Assembly: GCF_030159095.1 (NCBI RefSeq)
Contig: NZ_BRXS01000001.1
Span: forward strand, 682,001 to 746,000
Reading direction: 5' to 3'
DNA: 64,000 nucleotides
DNA from: Roseisolibacter agri
GTDB taxonomy: Bacteria; Gemmatimonadota; Gemmatimonadetes; Gemmatimonadales; Gemmatimonadaceae
Part shown: positions 57,611 through 64,000 of the stretch, one piece after another
Position numbering within the stretch: position 1 is the first letter of the stretch
How the letters are laid out: the number at the start of each line of letters is the position of its first letter
Made by a program: the position numbers and the translations under genes
The notes under the pieces: generated by a model
Told to the model about the DNA's origin: nothing
Database searches by the model: none
The model's input: only the letters and a program-made list of their open reading frames with translations

Positions 57611-58627
57611 ATGCTCCGCCTCGCAGCCTCCGCGCGACGCCGCACGCTCGCCGTGCTCGGCGCCACGCTCGTCGTCGGTGCCGCCGCCGCCGCGCGCCCC
57701 GCGCTCCTCGTCGATGGCGTGACCTTCAGCTACAAGGTCTCCAGCTCGCGCAAGGACCAGAAGGGCGCCCCGCCGTTCACCTACCTGTCCACCATCCGGA
57801 TGGCGGACGGCAACATCCGGATGGACTACACGGACGGCGTGAACCCGATGCTGGGGAAGGACGGGTACATGGTCATCCGCGGCAACGACGAGCGGATCGC
57901 CCTCGTCAACGCCAAGGACAAGCAGGTGATGGTCATGGACGCCGCCACCCTCGGCTCGGGGATGGGCGCCATGCTCAACAGCCCGATGCTGAAGCTCGCG
58001 TTCAAGGACCAGAGCTTCTCCTACGAGGACCTCGGGCCCGGCGAGACGATCCTCGGCAACAGGACGCGGAAGTTCCGCCTGACGCAGAAGTACACGATCG
58101 AGATGCGCGTCATGGGCATGCGCCGCTCCGCCACCGAGGAGTCGGTCACCGACCAGTGGATCGCGTCCGAGGTGAAGGGCGTCGACGCGCGGGCGATGCA
58201 GAAGTGGGCGAAGGCGTTCGGCTCCGGCATCAAGGTGACGAACGCCGAGCTGGCCGCGCAGATGGACAGGTTCATGAAGGAGACGAAGGGCGGGCTCGCG
58301 CTGAAGTCGGTCGTCGTCGCCACGCACAACGACGGCAAGAAGACCGAGACCGACACGACGACGATGGAGATCGTCGACCTGAAGAACGCGAGCATGGACG
58401 CGTCGATCTTCACCTGGCCGGAGAGCTACGCGGTCGTCGACATGGGGCAGGTGTTCGCGGGCATCGGCGACTCGATCCGCGCCGCCAACGCGCGCGCCGG
58501 CGAGAGCGCGACCGCCACGCCCGCCGTGCAGACGGACACCGCGAAGGGCCCGAGCATCAAGGACGAGATCAAGAAGGAGGGCGTGAAGGCGGGCATCCGC
58601 GGCATCCTGGGGCGCAAGAAGCCCTGA
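57611..58627 (+). CDS. Secreted hypothetical protein (DUF4412-like)
   Basis: A 338-residue protein with an N-terminal signal (TLAVLGATLVVGAAAAARPA). The mature part is a beta-rich domain tracking a polymer or metal-free substrate (YLSTIRMADGNIRMDYTDG, DGYMVIRGNDERIALVNAKD, KQVMVMDAATLGSGMG), with ETILGNRTRKFRLTQKYTIE later, resembling DUF4412 lipoprotein-carrier-like proteins. The C-terminus is helical and Lys-rich (IKDEIKKEGVKAGIRGILGRKK). Function is unknown. AGGAG at 57600-57604 serves the ATG. Confidence 0.8.
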   Translation: MLRLAASARRRTLAVLGATLVVGAAAAARPALLVDGVTFSYKVSSSRKDQKGAPPFTYLSTIRMADGNIRMDYTDGVNPMLGKDGYMVIRGNDERIALVNAKDKQVMVMDAATLGSGMGAMLNSPMLKLAFKDQSFSYEDLGPGETILGNRTRKFRLTQKYTIEMRVMGMRRSATEESVTDQWIASEVKGVDARAMQKWAKAFGSGIKVTNAELAAQMDRFMKETKGGLALKSVVVATHNDGKKTETDTTTMEIVDLKNASMDASIFTWPESYAVVDMGQVFAGIGDSIRAANARAGESATATPAVQTDTAKGPSIKDEIKKEGVKAGIRGILGRKKP

Positions 58628-58640
58628 GCTCCTCGCGCAT

Positions 58641-58699
58641 CGACGCACCCGGAGACGATTCGCGGGGTGCTCCCGGCCGGGAGCACCCCGCGTGCGTCG
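58641..58699. terminator. Perfect 32-nt palindrome between convergent genes
   Basis: 58661-58676 and 58677-58692 are perfect complements, forming a 16-bp palindrome without spacer. A second 7-bp pair (58641-58647 with 58693-58699) closes the base with a 13-nt left bulge. This is the same architecture as the hairpin at 436-518. A bidirectional terminator is likely. Confidence 0.7.
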
Positions 58700-58718
58700 C
58701 GGGCCCACACACCGCCGG

Positions 58719-60017
58719 TCAGCGTGGCGCGCGCGTCTCCGGCGTACGCGGCGCGAGCAGCGCCCGCGCGATCGCCGCGCAGGCCTCGCCGAGCTGCCCG
58801 TCGGCCGCCGTCGTGTGCGCCTGCGCCAGCACGCGGCCATCCGCGTCGTGGAGCGAGGCGGCGAGGTGCAGCCGCGCCCCGTCCCGCACGACGTCGCCGA
58901 GGATGAACCGCCCGGCGCCGAAGCGACGCGCCACGTCGCGCGACTCCCGCGCGGTCAGGCGGGGGCGCGCGCTCACCACCTCGTCCGCGAGCAGCGCCGT
59001 CGGCGGCACCGCGCTCCACCCGTCCGCGTCGTGCACCGCGCCGCTCACGAGGTCCGCGACGCCCTGGCCGAGCGACGCATCGGCGTCGGCCGGCATGCCG
59101 CGCACGGTGAACGGCAGCACCGCGACGCGCAGCGCGTACGCCTCGGCGTGCGGCAGGACGGGGCCGGCCGAGACGCGCACCGCCGCCGTCGCCACCAGCG
59201 CTGCGACGATGCCGACGACCATGCCGCCCGCGACGTGCCGCCGCGGACGCCACCGGCGGCCGTCGGGTCGCGGGACCGAAGGCGTGCGATCGCTGGCGCG
59301 CACCGGCGCCGGCGCACGCAGCGCCTCCGCCAGCGCGACGACCTGCGGGTCGGGCGCGACACCGAGCTCCGTGCGCACGAGCACGTCGTGCACGCGCCAG
59401 TGGTCGAGCGCCGCGGTCGTGTCGCCCGCGTCGCGCAGCGCGCGCATCAGCCCCGCGGCCGCCTGCCCGCTGAGCGGATCGAGCGCGGCGCGCCGGCGCC
59501 ACGCCGCGATGGCGGCCGCGCGGTCGCCGGATGCCGTCGCGCGCGCGGCCATCGTCTCGAGCACGCGGCCGCACGCGTACGCGAATCGCTCGCGCTCGCG
59601 CTCCGCCCACCGCTCGAGGTGGGGCCGGCCCGACATCGGCACGCCGTCGAGGAAGGGGCCCTGGTAGAGCGCGAGCGCGGCGGGGAGGTCGTCGCGGTCC
59701 AGCGCGTCGGCCAGGTCGAGCGCGTCGACCGCCAGGACGCGCCGATCGACGCGCAGCGTCGCGGAGCCGGGCACCAGCACGTCGACGCCGAGCTCGCGCC
59801 GCAGCGCGAACATCGACTGCTTCAGGCTGTTGCGCGCGTGCGCGGCGTCGCTCGCGGGCCAGAACGCGGCGAGCACGCACTCGCGCGACACGCCCACGTC
59901 GCCGTGCGACGCGACGAACGCGAGGAGCGTCAGCGGACGTCGGCGAAGCGCGGCACCGTCGAGCGCGTGGCCGTCCCGCTCGATGGTGAGCCGTCCGAAG
60001 GTGCGCAGGTAGAGCAT
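58719..60017 (-). CDS. Membrane-tethered BTAD/SARP-like transcriptional regulator
   Basis: A 432-residue protein. Residues 1-100 resemble the winged-helix DNA-binding domain of SARP/OmpR-type activators (LRTFGRLTIERDGHALDGAA, LTLLAFVASHGDVGVSRECV). Residues 100-245 are the bacterial transcriptional activation (BTAD) helical domain (LALYQGPFLDGVPMSGRPHL, ALDHWRVHDVLVRTELGVAP). A single transmembrane segment (GGMVVGIVAALVATAAVRV, about 275-293) separates this from a periplasmic domain beginning YALRVAVLPFTVRGMP, as in TolB-N/FlgO-like folds. The layout is CadC-like: periplasmic sensing and DNA binding in one chain. Its target is unknown. The AT-rich CAATTATTG at 60071-60079 may belong to its promoter. 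Confidence 0.85.
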   Translation of the reverse strand: MLYLRTFGRLTIERDGHALDGAALRRRPLTLLAFVASHGDVGVSRECVLAAFWPASDAAHARNSLKQSMFALRRELGVDVLVPGSATLRVDRRVLAVDALDLADALDRDDLPAALALYQGPFLDGVPMSGRPHLERWAERERERFAYACGRVLETMAARATASGDRAAAIAAWRRRAALDPLSGQAAAGLMRALRDAGDTTAALDHWRVHDVLVRTELGVAPDPQVVALAEALRAPAPVRASDRTPSVPRPDGRRWRPRRHVAGGMVVGIVAALVATAAVRVSAGPVLPHAEAYALRVAVLPFTVRGMPADADASLGQGVADLVSGAVHDADGWSAVPPTALLADEVVSARPRLTARESRDVARRFGAGRFILGDVVRDGARLHLAASLHDADGRVLAQAHTTAADGQLGEACAAIARALLAPRTPETRAPR

Positions 60018-60302
60018 GCGAGCGATCGCGGTCGACGAACCGTGAGCGAGCCGGCGTGCACGTGCGGCGCGGCAATTATTGTGAGGTCCGTCACGCTGCG
60101 CCATAGGGCGCGTGCTCGATGACGAGCAGTTCACGCGCGACGCGGCTCGCGCATGCGAACGCGTGGCGATCGCGTGACGGTCCATTCACGCGCGCGTGCG
60201 CGTCGCAGCACGTCGCAGCACGTCGCGCGCGATTGCGGGGCGTGCCCGAGCGTCGCATGTTCGCGACCCCCGCTCGCCCGACTTCGCGTCCCGAGGTGCC
60301 CG

Positions 60303-61046
60303 ATGCGCGTCCCGCGTCTGCCCGCCGTCGTCCTGCCCGCGCTCCTGCTGCTCGGCGCTTGCGCCGATCCGATCACCGGCCCGGGCGCGCCCGGCGGCCG
60401 CCTCGCGGGGCGCAAGCCGCAGCCCACGCGCACGCCGATCCTGTTCGTGCACGGCTGGAACAGCAGCGCCGCCACGTGGACGACGATGGTGGGGCGCTTC
60501 AAGCGGGACGGCTGGACGGATGCGCAGCTGTCGACCTTCTCGTACCCGACGTCGCGCTCGAACGCCGAGACGGCGGCGCTGATCGCGACGAAGGTCGACT
60601 CGATCCGGCTGGCGACCGGCGCGCCGCGCGTGGCGATCGTCACGCACTCGATGGGCGCGCTGTCGGCGCGCTACTACGTGCGCTTCCTCAAGGGCGACGG
60701 GAAGGTCGACGCGCTGGTCTCGCTGGGCGGCCCGAACCACGGCACCACGAGCGCCTACCTGTGCCTCTCGCAGGCGGCCTGCCAGGAGATGGCGCCCGGC
60801 TCCGGCTTCCTCGGCACGCTCAATCAGGACGACGAGACGTGGGGGACGTTCTCGCGCTACGCGACCTGGCGCTCGCCGTGCGACGAGGTGATCAACCCGC
60901 GCGAGAGCCCGTCGCTGGTCGGCGCCAGCAACACGACGACGGCGTGCCTGACGCACAGCCAGCTGAAGGAGGACGCGGGCGTCTACCAGCAGGTGCGCGA
61001 CTGGGTGACGGCGCCGCCGATCACGGTGCTGGCGACGGCGTTCTGA
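60303..61046 (+). CDS. Lipase-like alpha/beta hydrolase, lipoprotein
   Basis: A 247-residue hydrolase with a lipoprotein signal (LPAVVLPALLLLGAC, Cys at about residue 19). The oxyanion region is PILFVHGWNSSAATW and the nucleophile elbow is THSMGALSARYYV. The following SLGGPNHGTTSAYLC is typical of class 2 lipases and triacylglycerol lipases. Three or four cysteines downstream may pair. The ATG at 60303 starts the signal peptide. The upstream 285 nt hold only a 10-bp direct repeat (CGCAGCACGT) and no gene. A repeat block follows the stop. Confidence 0.87.
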   Translation: MRVPRLPAVVLPALLLLGACADPITGPGAPGGRLAGRKPQPTRTPILFVHGWNSSAATWTTMVGRFKRDGWTDAQLSTFSYPTSRSNAETAALIATKVDSIRLATGAPRVAIVTHSMGALSARYYVRFLKGDGKVDALVSLGGPNHGTTSAYLCLSQAACQEMAPGSGFLGTLNQDDETWGTFSRYATWRSPCDEVINPRESPSLVGASNTTTACLTHSQLKEDAGVYQQVRDWVTAPPITVLATAF

Positions 61047-61109
61047 GGCGCTGCGGGGTGAGGATCCTGCTCCGTGCCCTCGGCGGCCGACGTCGCGTCC
61101 GGCGTGCCC

Positions 61110-61250
61110 GAACCACTCGGGAGGAATGCGGATGCGTCGGATCGGAGCGGATCGTTCGGATCGCTCCACTCGGGTGCAGGGGACGTCGCGCCACGCGGAG
61201 CGATCCGTCAGATCCGCTTCGATCCGGAGCATCCGCATCCCGCTCCAAAA
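61110..61250. repeat. Palindromic intergenic element, family Q (copy 4)
   Basis: Left core GAGGAATGCGGATGCGTCGG and right core GATCCGGAGCATCCGCATCC, with internal GGATCGCTCC / GGAGCGATCC pair. The Q leader GAGGATCCTGCTCCGTGCCC lies at about 61060-61080. A P element follows about 20 nt later. Confidence 0.78.
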
Positions 61251-61268
61251 GCCACAGGGGTCGGGCGC

Positions 61269-61428
61269 GCCGGACCCGAACGGCAACGGCAGCAAGGATG
61301 AAAATCTGAAAGGGTCTGATAACGACGGATGGCTCCGCGTGGTGCGACGTCAGTCGCCCTCCACCGGAGCCATCCGCTCTTATCAGATCTTGTCAGGCTT
61401 GCATCCTTGCATTGCCGTTCGCCGTTCA
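61269..61428. repeat. Palindromic intergenic element, family P (copy 6)
   Basis: About 160 nt: GAACGGCAACGGCAGCAAGG with CCTTGCATTGCCGTTCGCC, then GGTCTGATAA with TTATCAGATC, and GGATGGCTCCG with CCGGAGCCATCC around the loop. It lies between the convergent lipase and E1 dehydrogenase genes. Confidence 0.83.
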
Positions 61429-61450
61429 AGGATCCGCAGGCCGTCGCGCT

Positions 61451-63586
61451 TCAGTACGCGGCCAGCTCCTCGTACGCCTGCCGGAACGTCTCCACCTGCG
61501 GCAGGATCGCGTCCTCCAGGCTCGGCGCGTAGCCGACGAAGGTGTCCGTGCTCGCCACGCGCTTCACCGGCGCGTCCAGCCACGCGAAGCAGTCGTCCGC
61601 GATGCGCGCCGCGATCTCCGCGCCGTAGCCCCAGCTGATCGAGTCCTCGTAGGCGACGATCACGCGCGACGTCTTCTTCACCGACGCGTACACCGTCTCC
61701 TGGTCCCACGGTGAGAGCGTGCGCAGGTCGATCACCTCGACGCTGATGCCGCGCTCCTCGGCGATCTGGTTGGCGGCCGCCAGCGCGCGCTGCACCGTCG
61801 CGCCGTACGTCACCACCGTCACGTCCGTCCCCTCGCGCACCACGCGCGCCTTGCCGAACGGGATCATGAAGTTCGGCCCCGGATACCGCCCCTTGTTGTA
61901 CGTCTGGCGGTAGAGGTGCTTGTGCTCGAGGAAGATCACCGGGTCCTCGCTGCGGATCGCGGTGCGCAGCAGCCCCGCCGCGTCGAGCGCGTTGCTCGGG
62001 CACACCACGCGCAGCCCCGGGCAGTGCGTGAACAGCGACGCGCCCGTCTGCGAGTGGTAGATCGCGCCGCGGATGTAGCCGCCGTACGTCGTCCGCACCA
62101 CGACCGGCGCGCTGAACGCGTTGTTCGAGCGCCACCGCATCGTCGCCAGCTCGTCGCGCAGCTGCATGTACGCGGTCCAGATGTAGTCGAAGAACTGGAT
62201 CTCGACCACCGGCTTGAACCCGCGGTGCGCCAGCCCGATCGCGCGGCCGATGATGTTCGCCTCGGCCAGCGGCGAGTTGTACACGCGCGCCGACCCGAAC
62301 TCCGTCTGCAGGCCGTGCGTCGCCTTGAAGACGCCGCCCTTGCCCTTGACCTTGCCCAGGTACTGCTCGCGCGACACGTCGGCCACGTCCTCGCCGAAGA
62401 CGACGATGCGCTCGTTGCGCCGCATCTCGTCCTTCAGCACGGCGTTGATCTGGTCGATCATCGTCGTGTCGCCGCCCGAGAACTGCGGGTCGTCCTCCGT
62501 GTCGAACGACTCGCCGGTCGGGTCGACGTCGGGCGAGTAGACGTACTGGTAGACCGTGCTCGGATCCGGCTGCGGCTGCGCCAGCGCGTCGTCCGTGGCC
62601 GCCAGCACCTCGGCATCGACGCTGGCGACGATGTCCGCGATCTCCTGCTCGGTCGCGTGCCCCTCGGCCACCAGCCACTTCGGGAAGTTCGTGACCGGGT
62701 CGCGGCGGGCGTCCTCGTCGCGCTCCTCCTGCGGGCGGTAGAGCGTCTCGTCGTCCGACAGCGAGTGCGAGTACGGGCGGATGACCTTCGCGTGCACCAG
62801 TGCCGGGCCCTGGCGCGTGCGCGCGTGCTGCACGGCGCGCCACACCGCCTCGTAGCTGGCCAGCAGGTCGCAGCCGTCCACGCGCTCGATGTGCAGGTCG
62901 GGGAAGTTCTCGACCAGCTTCGAGATCGAGCCGCCCGCCGTGTTCACCTCGACGGGGACCGAGATCGCGTAGCCGTTGTCCTCGACGAAGTAGACGACCG
63001 GCAGCTTCAGGTTGCTGGCCGTGTTCAGCGACTCCCAGAACTCGCCCTGGCTGGTGGTGCCGTCGCCGGTCGAGACGAAGACCACCTCGTCCTCGTGGAA
63101 GCCCTCGGTCAGGCCGAGCAGCTTCGCGCGGAGCGAGCCCTCCGCCGCGCCGACGCCCTGGAGGAACTGCGTGCCGGTAGGGGAGGACGAGCTGGCGATG
63201 TTGTACGCCTTGTGGCCCCAGTGGCTGGGCATCTGCCGGCCGCCCGACGCCGGATCGGCGGCCGCGCCGACGGCCGAGTAGAGCATCTCGGCCGCCGTCA
63301 TGCCGAGGGAGAGGCAGAGCGCGCGGTCGCGGTAGTACGTGTAGAACCAGTCGTAGCCCGACCGGAAGACGAAGCCGGCCGCCGTCAGCACCGCCTCGTG
63401 GCCGGCGCCCGAGATCTGGAAGAAGATCTTGTTCTGGCGCTTGAGCTGGACCTCCTTGTCGTCGATGCGGCGCGACAGGAGCATCGTGCGGTAGGCGGCG
63501 AGCAGCTGCTCGCGGCTCAGCGGCGGCGCGCCCGCGGGGGCGCTGCCGGCCGCGGCACGGCGAGCGGGTCGGGTCGAGGTGGCCAT
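61451..63586 (-). CDS. Fused alpha-beta E1 component of a 2-oxoacid dehydrogenase
   Basis: A 711-residue protein joining E1 alpha and beta subunits that are usually separate. The alpha half (about 25-340) contains the TPP motif [16 protein letters not shown] ... [11 protein letters not shown]. The beta half (about 375-711) contains [30 protein letters not shown] and [15 protein letters not shown]. The pattern fits branched-chain 2-oxoisovalerate or pyruvate dehydrogenase; the sequence alone does not decide. No E2 or E3 gene is in this window. A TATCTT box lies 33 nt before the ATG. Confidence 0.92.
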   Translation of the reverse strand: MATSTRPARRAAAGSAPAGAPPLSREQLLAAYRTMLLSRRIDDKEVQLKRQNKIFFQISGAGHEAVLTAAGFVFRSGYDWFYTYYRDRALCLSLGMTAAEMLYSAVGAAADPASGGRQMPSHWGHKAYNIASSSSPTGTQFLQGVGAAEGSLRAKLLGLTEGFHEDEVVFVSTGDGTTSQGEFWESLNTASNLKLPVVYFVEDNGYAISVPVEVNTAGGSISKLVENFPDLHIERVDGCDLLASYEAVWRAVQHARTRQGPALVHAKVIRPYSHSLSDDETLYRPQEERDEDARRDPVTNFPKWLVAEGHATEQEIADIVASVDAEVLAATDDALAQPQPDPSTVYQYVYSPDVDPTGESFDTEDDPQFSGGDTTMIDQINAVLKDEMRRNERIVVFGEDVADVSREQYLGKVKGKGGVFKATHGLQTEFGSARVYNSPLAEANIIGRAIGLAHRGFKPVVEIQFFDYIWTAYMQLRDELATMRWRSNNAFSAPVVVRTTYGGYIRGAIYHSQTGASLFTHCPGLRVVCPSNALDAAGLLRTAIRSEDPVIFLEHKHLYRQTYNKGRYPGPNFMIPFGKARVVREGTDVTVVTYGATVQRALAAANQIAEERGISVEVIDLRTLSPWDQETVYASVKKTSRVIVAYEDSISWGYGAEIAARIADDCFAWLDAPVKRVASTDTFVGYAPSLEDAILPQVETFRQAYEELAAY

Positions 63587-63619
63587 CGGATTCGGAAGGG
63601 GACGGGTGAAGACCCTCCC

Positions 63620-63625
63620 AAGATA
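63620..63625 (-). promoter_or_regulatory. Candidate -10 element, E1 dehydrogenase
   Basis: On the minus strand GGCTATCTTGGGAGG contains TATCTT, 33 nt before the ATG at 63586. Confidence 0.35.
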
Positions 63626-63757
63626 GCCGGCCGGCCCTGACACCCTCCAGTCGAGGGGTGCGTATGCACCATTGACGAGTCGGCCATCGGCTGACACCCT
63701 AGATCGCCCCCACTCCGGGGATTCCACCGTTCCAGCCGTTCAGCCGCACCGATCCCG

Positions 63758-64000
63758 ATGCGTTCCCTCCGTCCCGCCACGACCGCCGCGGCCCTCCTGG
63801 CCGCGCTGACGCTCGCCGCCCCGGCCGCCCAGGCCCAGGGCAGCATCCTCCAGCGCGCCAAGCAGCGCGCCAAGGAGAAGCTCGAGAAGGAGATCGACAA
63901 GAAGACCGCCGACACCCCGCCGCCGTCGGCCGCCCCGGCCGCCTCGTCGGAGGAGAGCACGCCCGTCCGGAAGAGCGTGAGCACCAGCGCCGACGACGCC
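63758..64000 (+). CDS. Secreted protein, N-terminal fragment
   Basis: An open frame from the ATG at 63758 to the window edge (81 codons, no stop). It starts with a clear signal peptide, MRSLRPATTAAALLAALTLA then APAAQAQG, likely cut after AQA. A Lys/Glu-rich amphipathic helix follows (ILQRAKQRAKEKLEKEIDKK), then a Pro/Ala/Ser-rich linker. The identity of the main domain lies beyond the window. It diverges from the E1 dehydrogenase gene across about 170 nt without other recognisable features. Confidence 0.7.
   Translation, partial: MRSLRPATTAAALLAALTLAAPAAQAQGSILQRAKQRAKEKLEKEIDKKTADTPPPSAAPAASSEESTPVRKSVSTSADDA

Noticed and set aside
5190-61428. P, Q and R elements as CRISPR arrays
   Set aside because: The copies are dispersed by 5-20 kb, are single inverted repeats and have no regular spacers; no cas gene is in the window.
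1-64000. tRNA, rRNA or other standard RNA genes
   Set aside because: No cloverleaf consensus, rRNA core sequence or known riboswitch box (TPP, cobalamin, SAM) was recognised by eye on either strand. A covariance search would be needed to exclude weak cases.
1-64000. Insertion sequences or transposases
   Set aside because: No DDE, serine or tyrosine transposase motif was found in any frame, so any mobility of the repeats would need functions encoded elsewhere.

Overview
The window is very GC-rich DNA, packed with genes that often overlap by 4 bp (ATGA/GTGA). Its gene content suggests an aerobic, didermal member of the Gemmatimonadota (Gemmatimonas/Gemmatirosa-like). The pointers are secreted S9, M14 and M1 peptidases, BlaI/M56 pairs carrying TonB-related C-termini, many small lipoproteins, an ECF sigma locus with CBM48-like domains, and a fused E1 dehydrogenase. 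That assignment is inference; no rRNA or tRNA gene was recognised.

Layout. 1-5.2 kb: end of a PKD protein, an EamA exporter and a fadI-fadJ beta-oxidation operon. 5.4-9.6 kb: a putative membrane protein, then an ECF sigma factor, a membrane protein with an extracytoplasmic CBM48-like domain, a secreted protein and a barrel-like protein ending in a second CBM48-like domain. 10-15.2 kb: lipoprotein, DPP4-type peptidase, M14 carboxypeptidase lipoprotein, GNAT. 15.4-18 kb: an H-NOX nitric-oxide sensor followed by a GAF-GGDEF-EAL protein. 18-20.7 kb: lipoprotein and the first BlaI/M56-TonB pair. 21-25.7 kb: lipoprotein, proline dehydrogenase, DUF, RsgA, TPR protein, endonuclease V. 25.9-30.8 kb: sirtuin, PAS-GGDEF-EAL protein, M1 peptidase. 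31-35.4 kb: methyltransferase, polysaccharide deacetylase, second BlaI/M56 pair (with a TonB-plug-like tail). 35.6-38.4 kb: membrane PAS-GGDEF-EAL protein. 38.4-44.3 kb: biotin cluster bioF-bioA-bioD-lipoprotein-bioB-pdxH. 44.4-51.6 kb: DUF4097 protein, Sco1, bL31, DCC, OsmC and SseA proteins, CsaA, two [2Fe-2S] thioredoxin-like ferredoxins around an RMD1/DUF155 protein. 51.8-64 kb: HtpX, HNH nuclease, amidohydrolase, DinB-like protein, Kir-type channel, secreted DUF, membrane-tethered BTAD regulator, lipase, E1 alpha-beta dehydrogenase and the start of one more secreted protein.

The most striking unexplained signal is non-coding. Three families of roughly 140-180 nt imperfect inverted repeats (called P, Q and R here) occupy nine intergenic gaps, always next to at least one gene 3' end. 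Q is followed directly by P in three of four cases. Two further convergent gaps hold perfect GC hairpins. Every convergent gene pair with more than 15 nt between stop codons therefore contains a large hairpin. Other points of interest are the CBM48 sigma locus, the H-NOX/c-di-GMP pair, the two M56 sensors with different TonB-like tails, a structured leader before htpX, and several candidate leaderless promoters.
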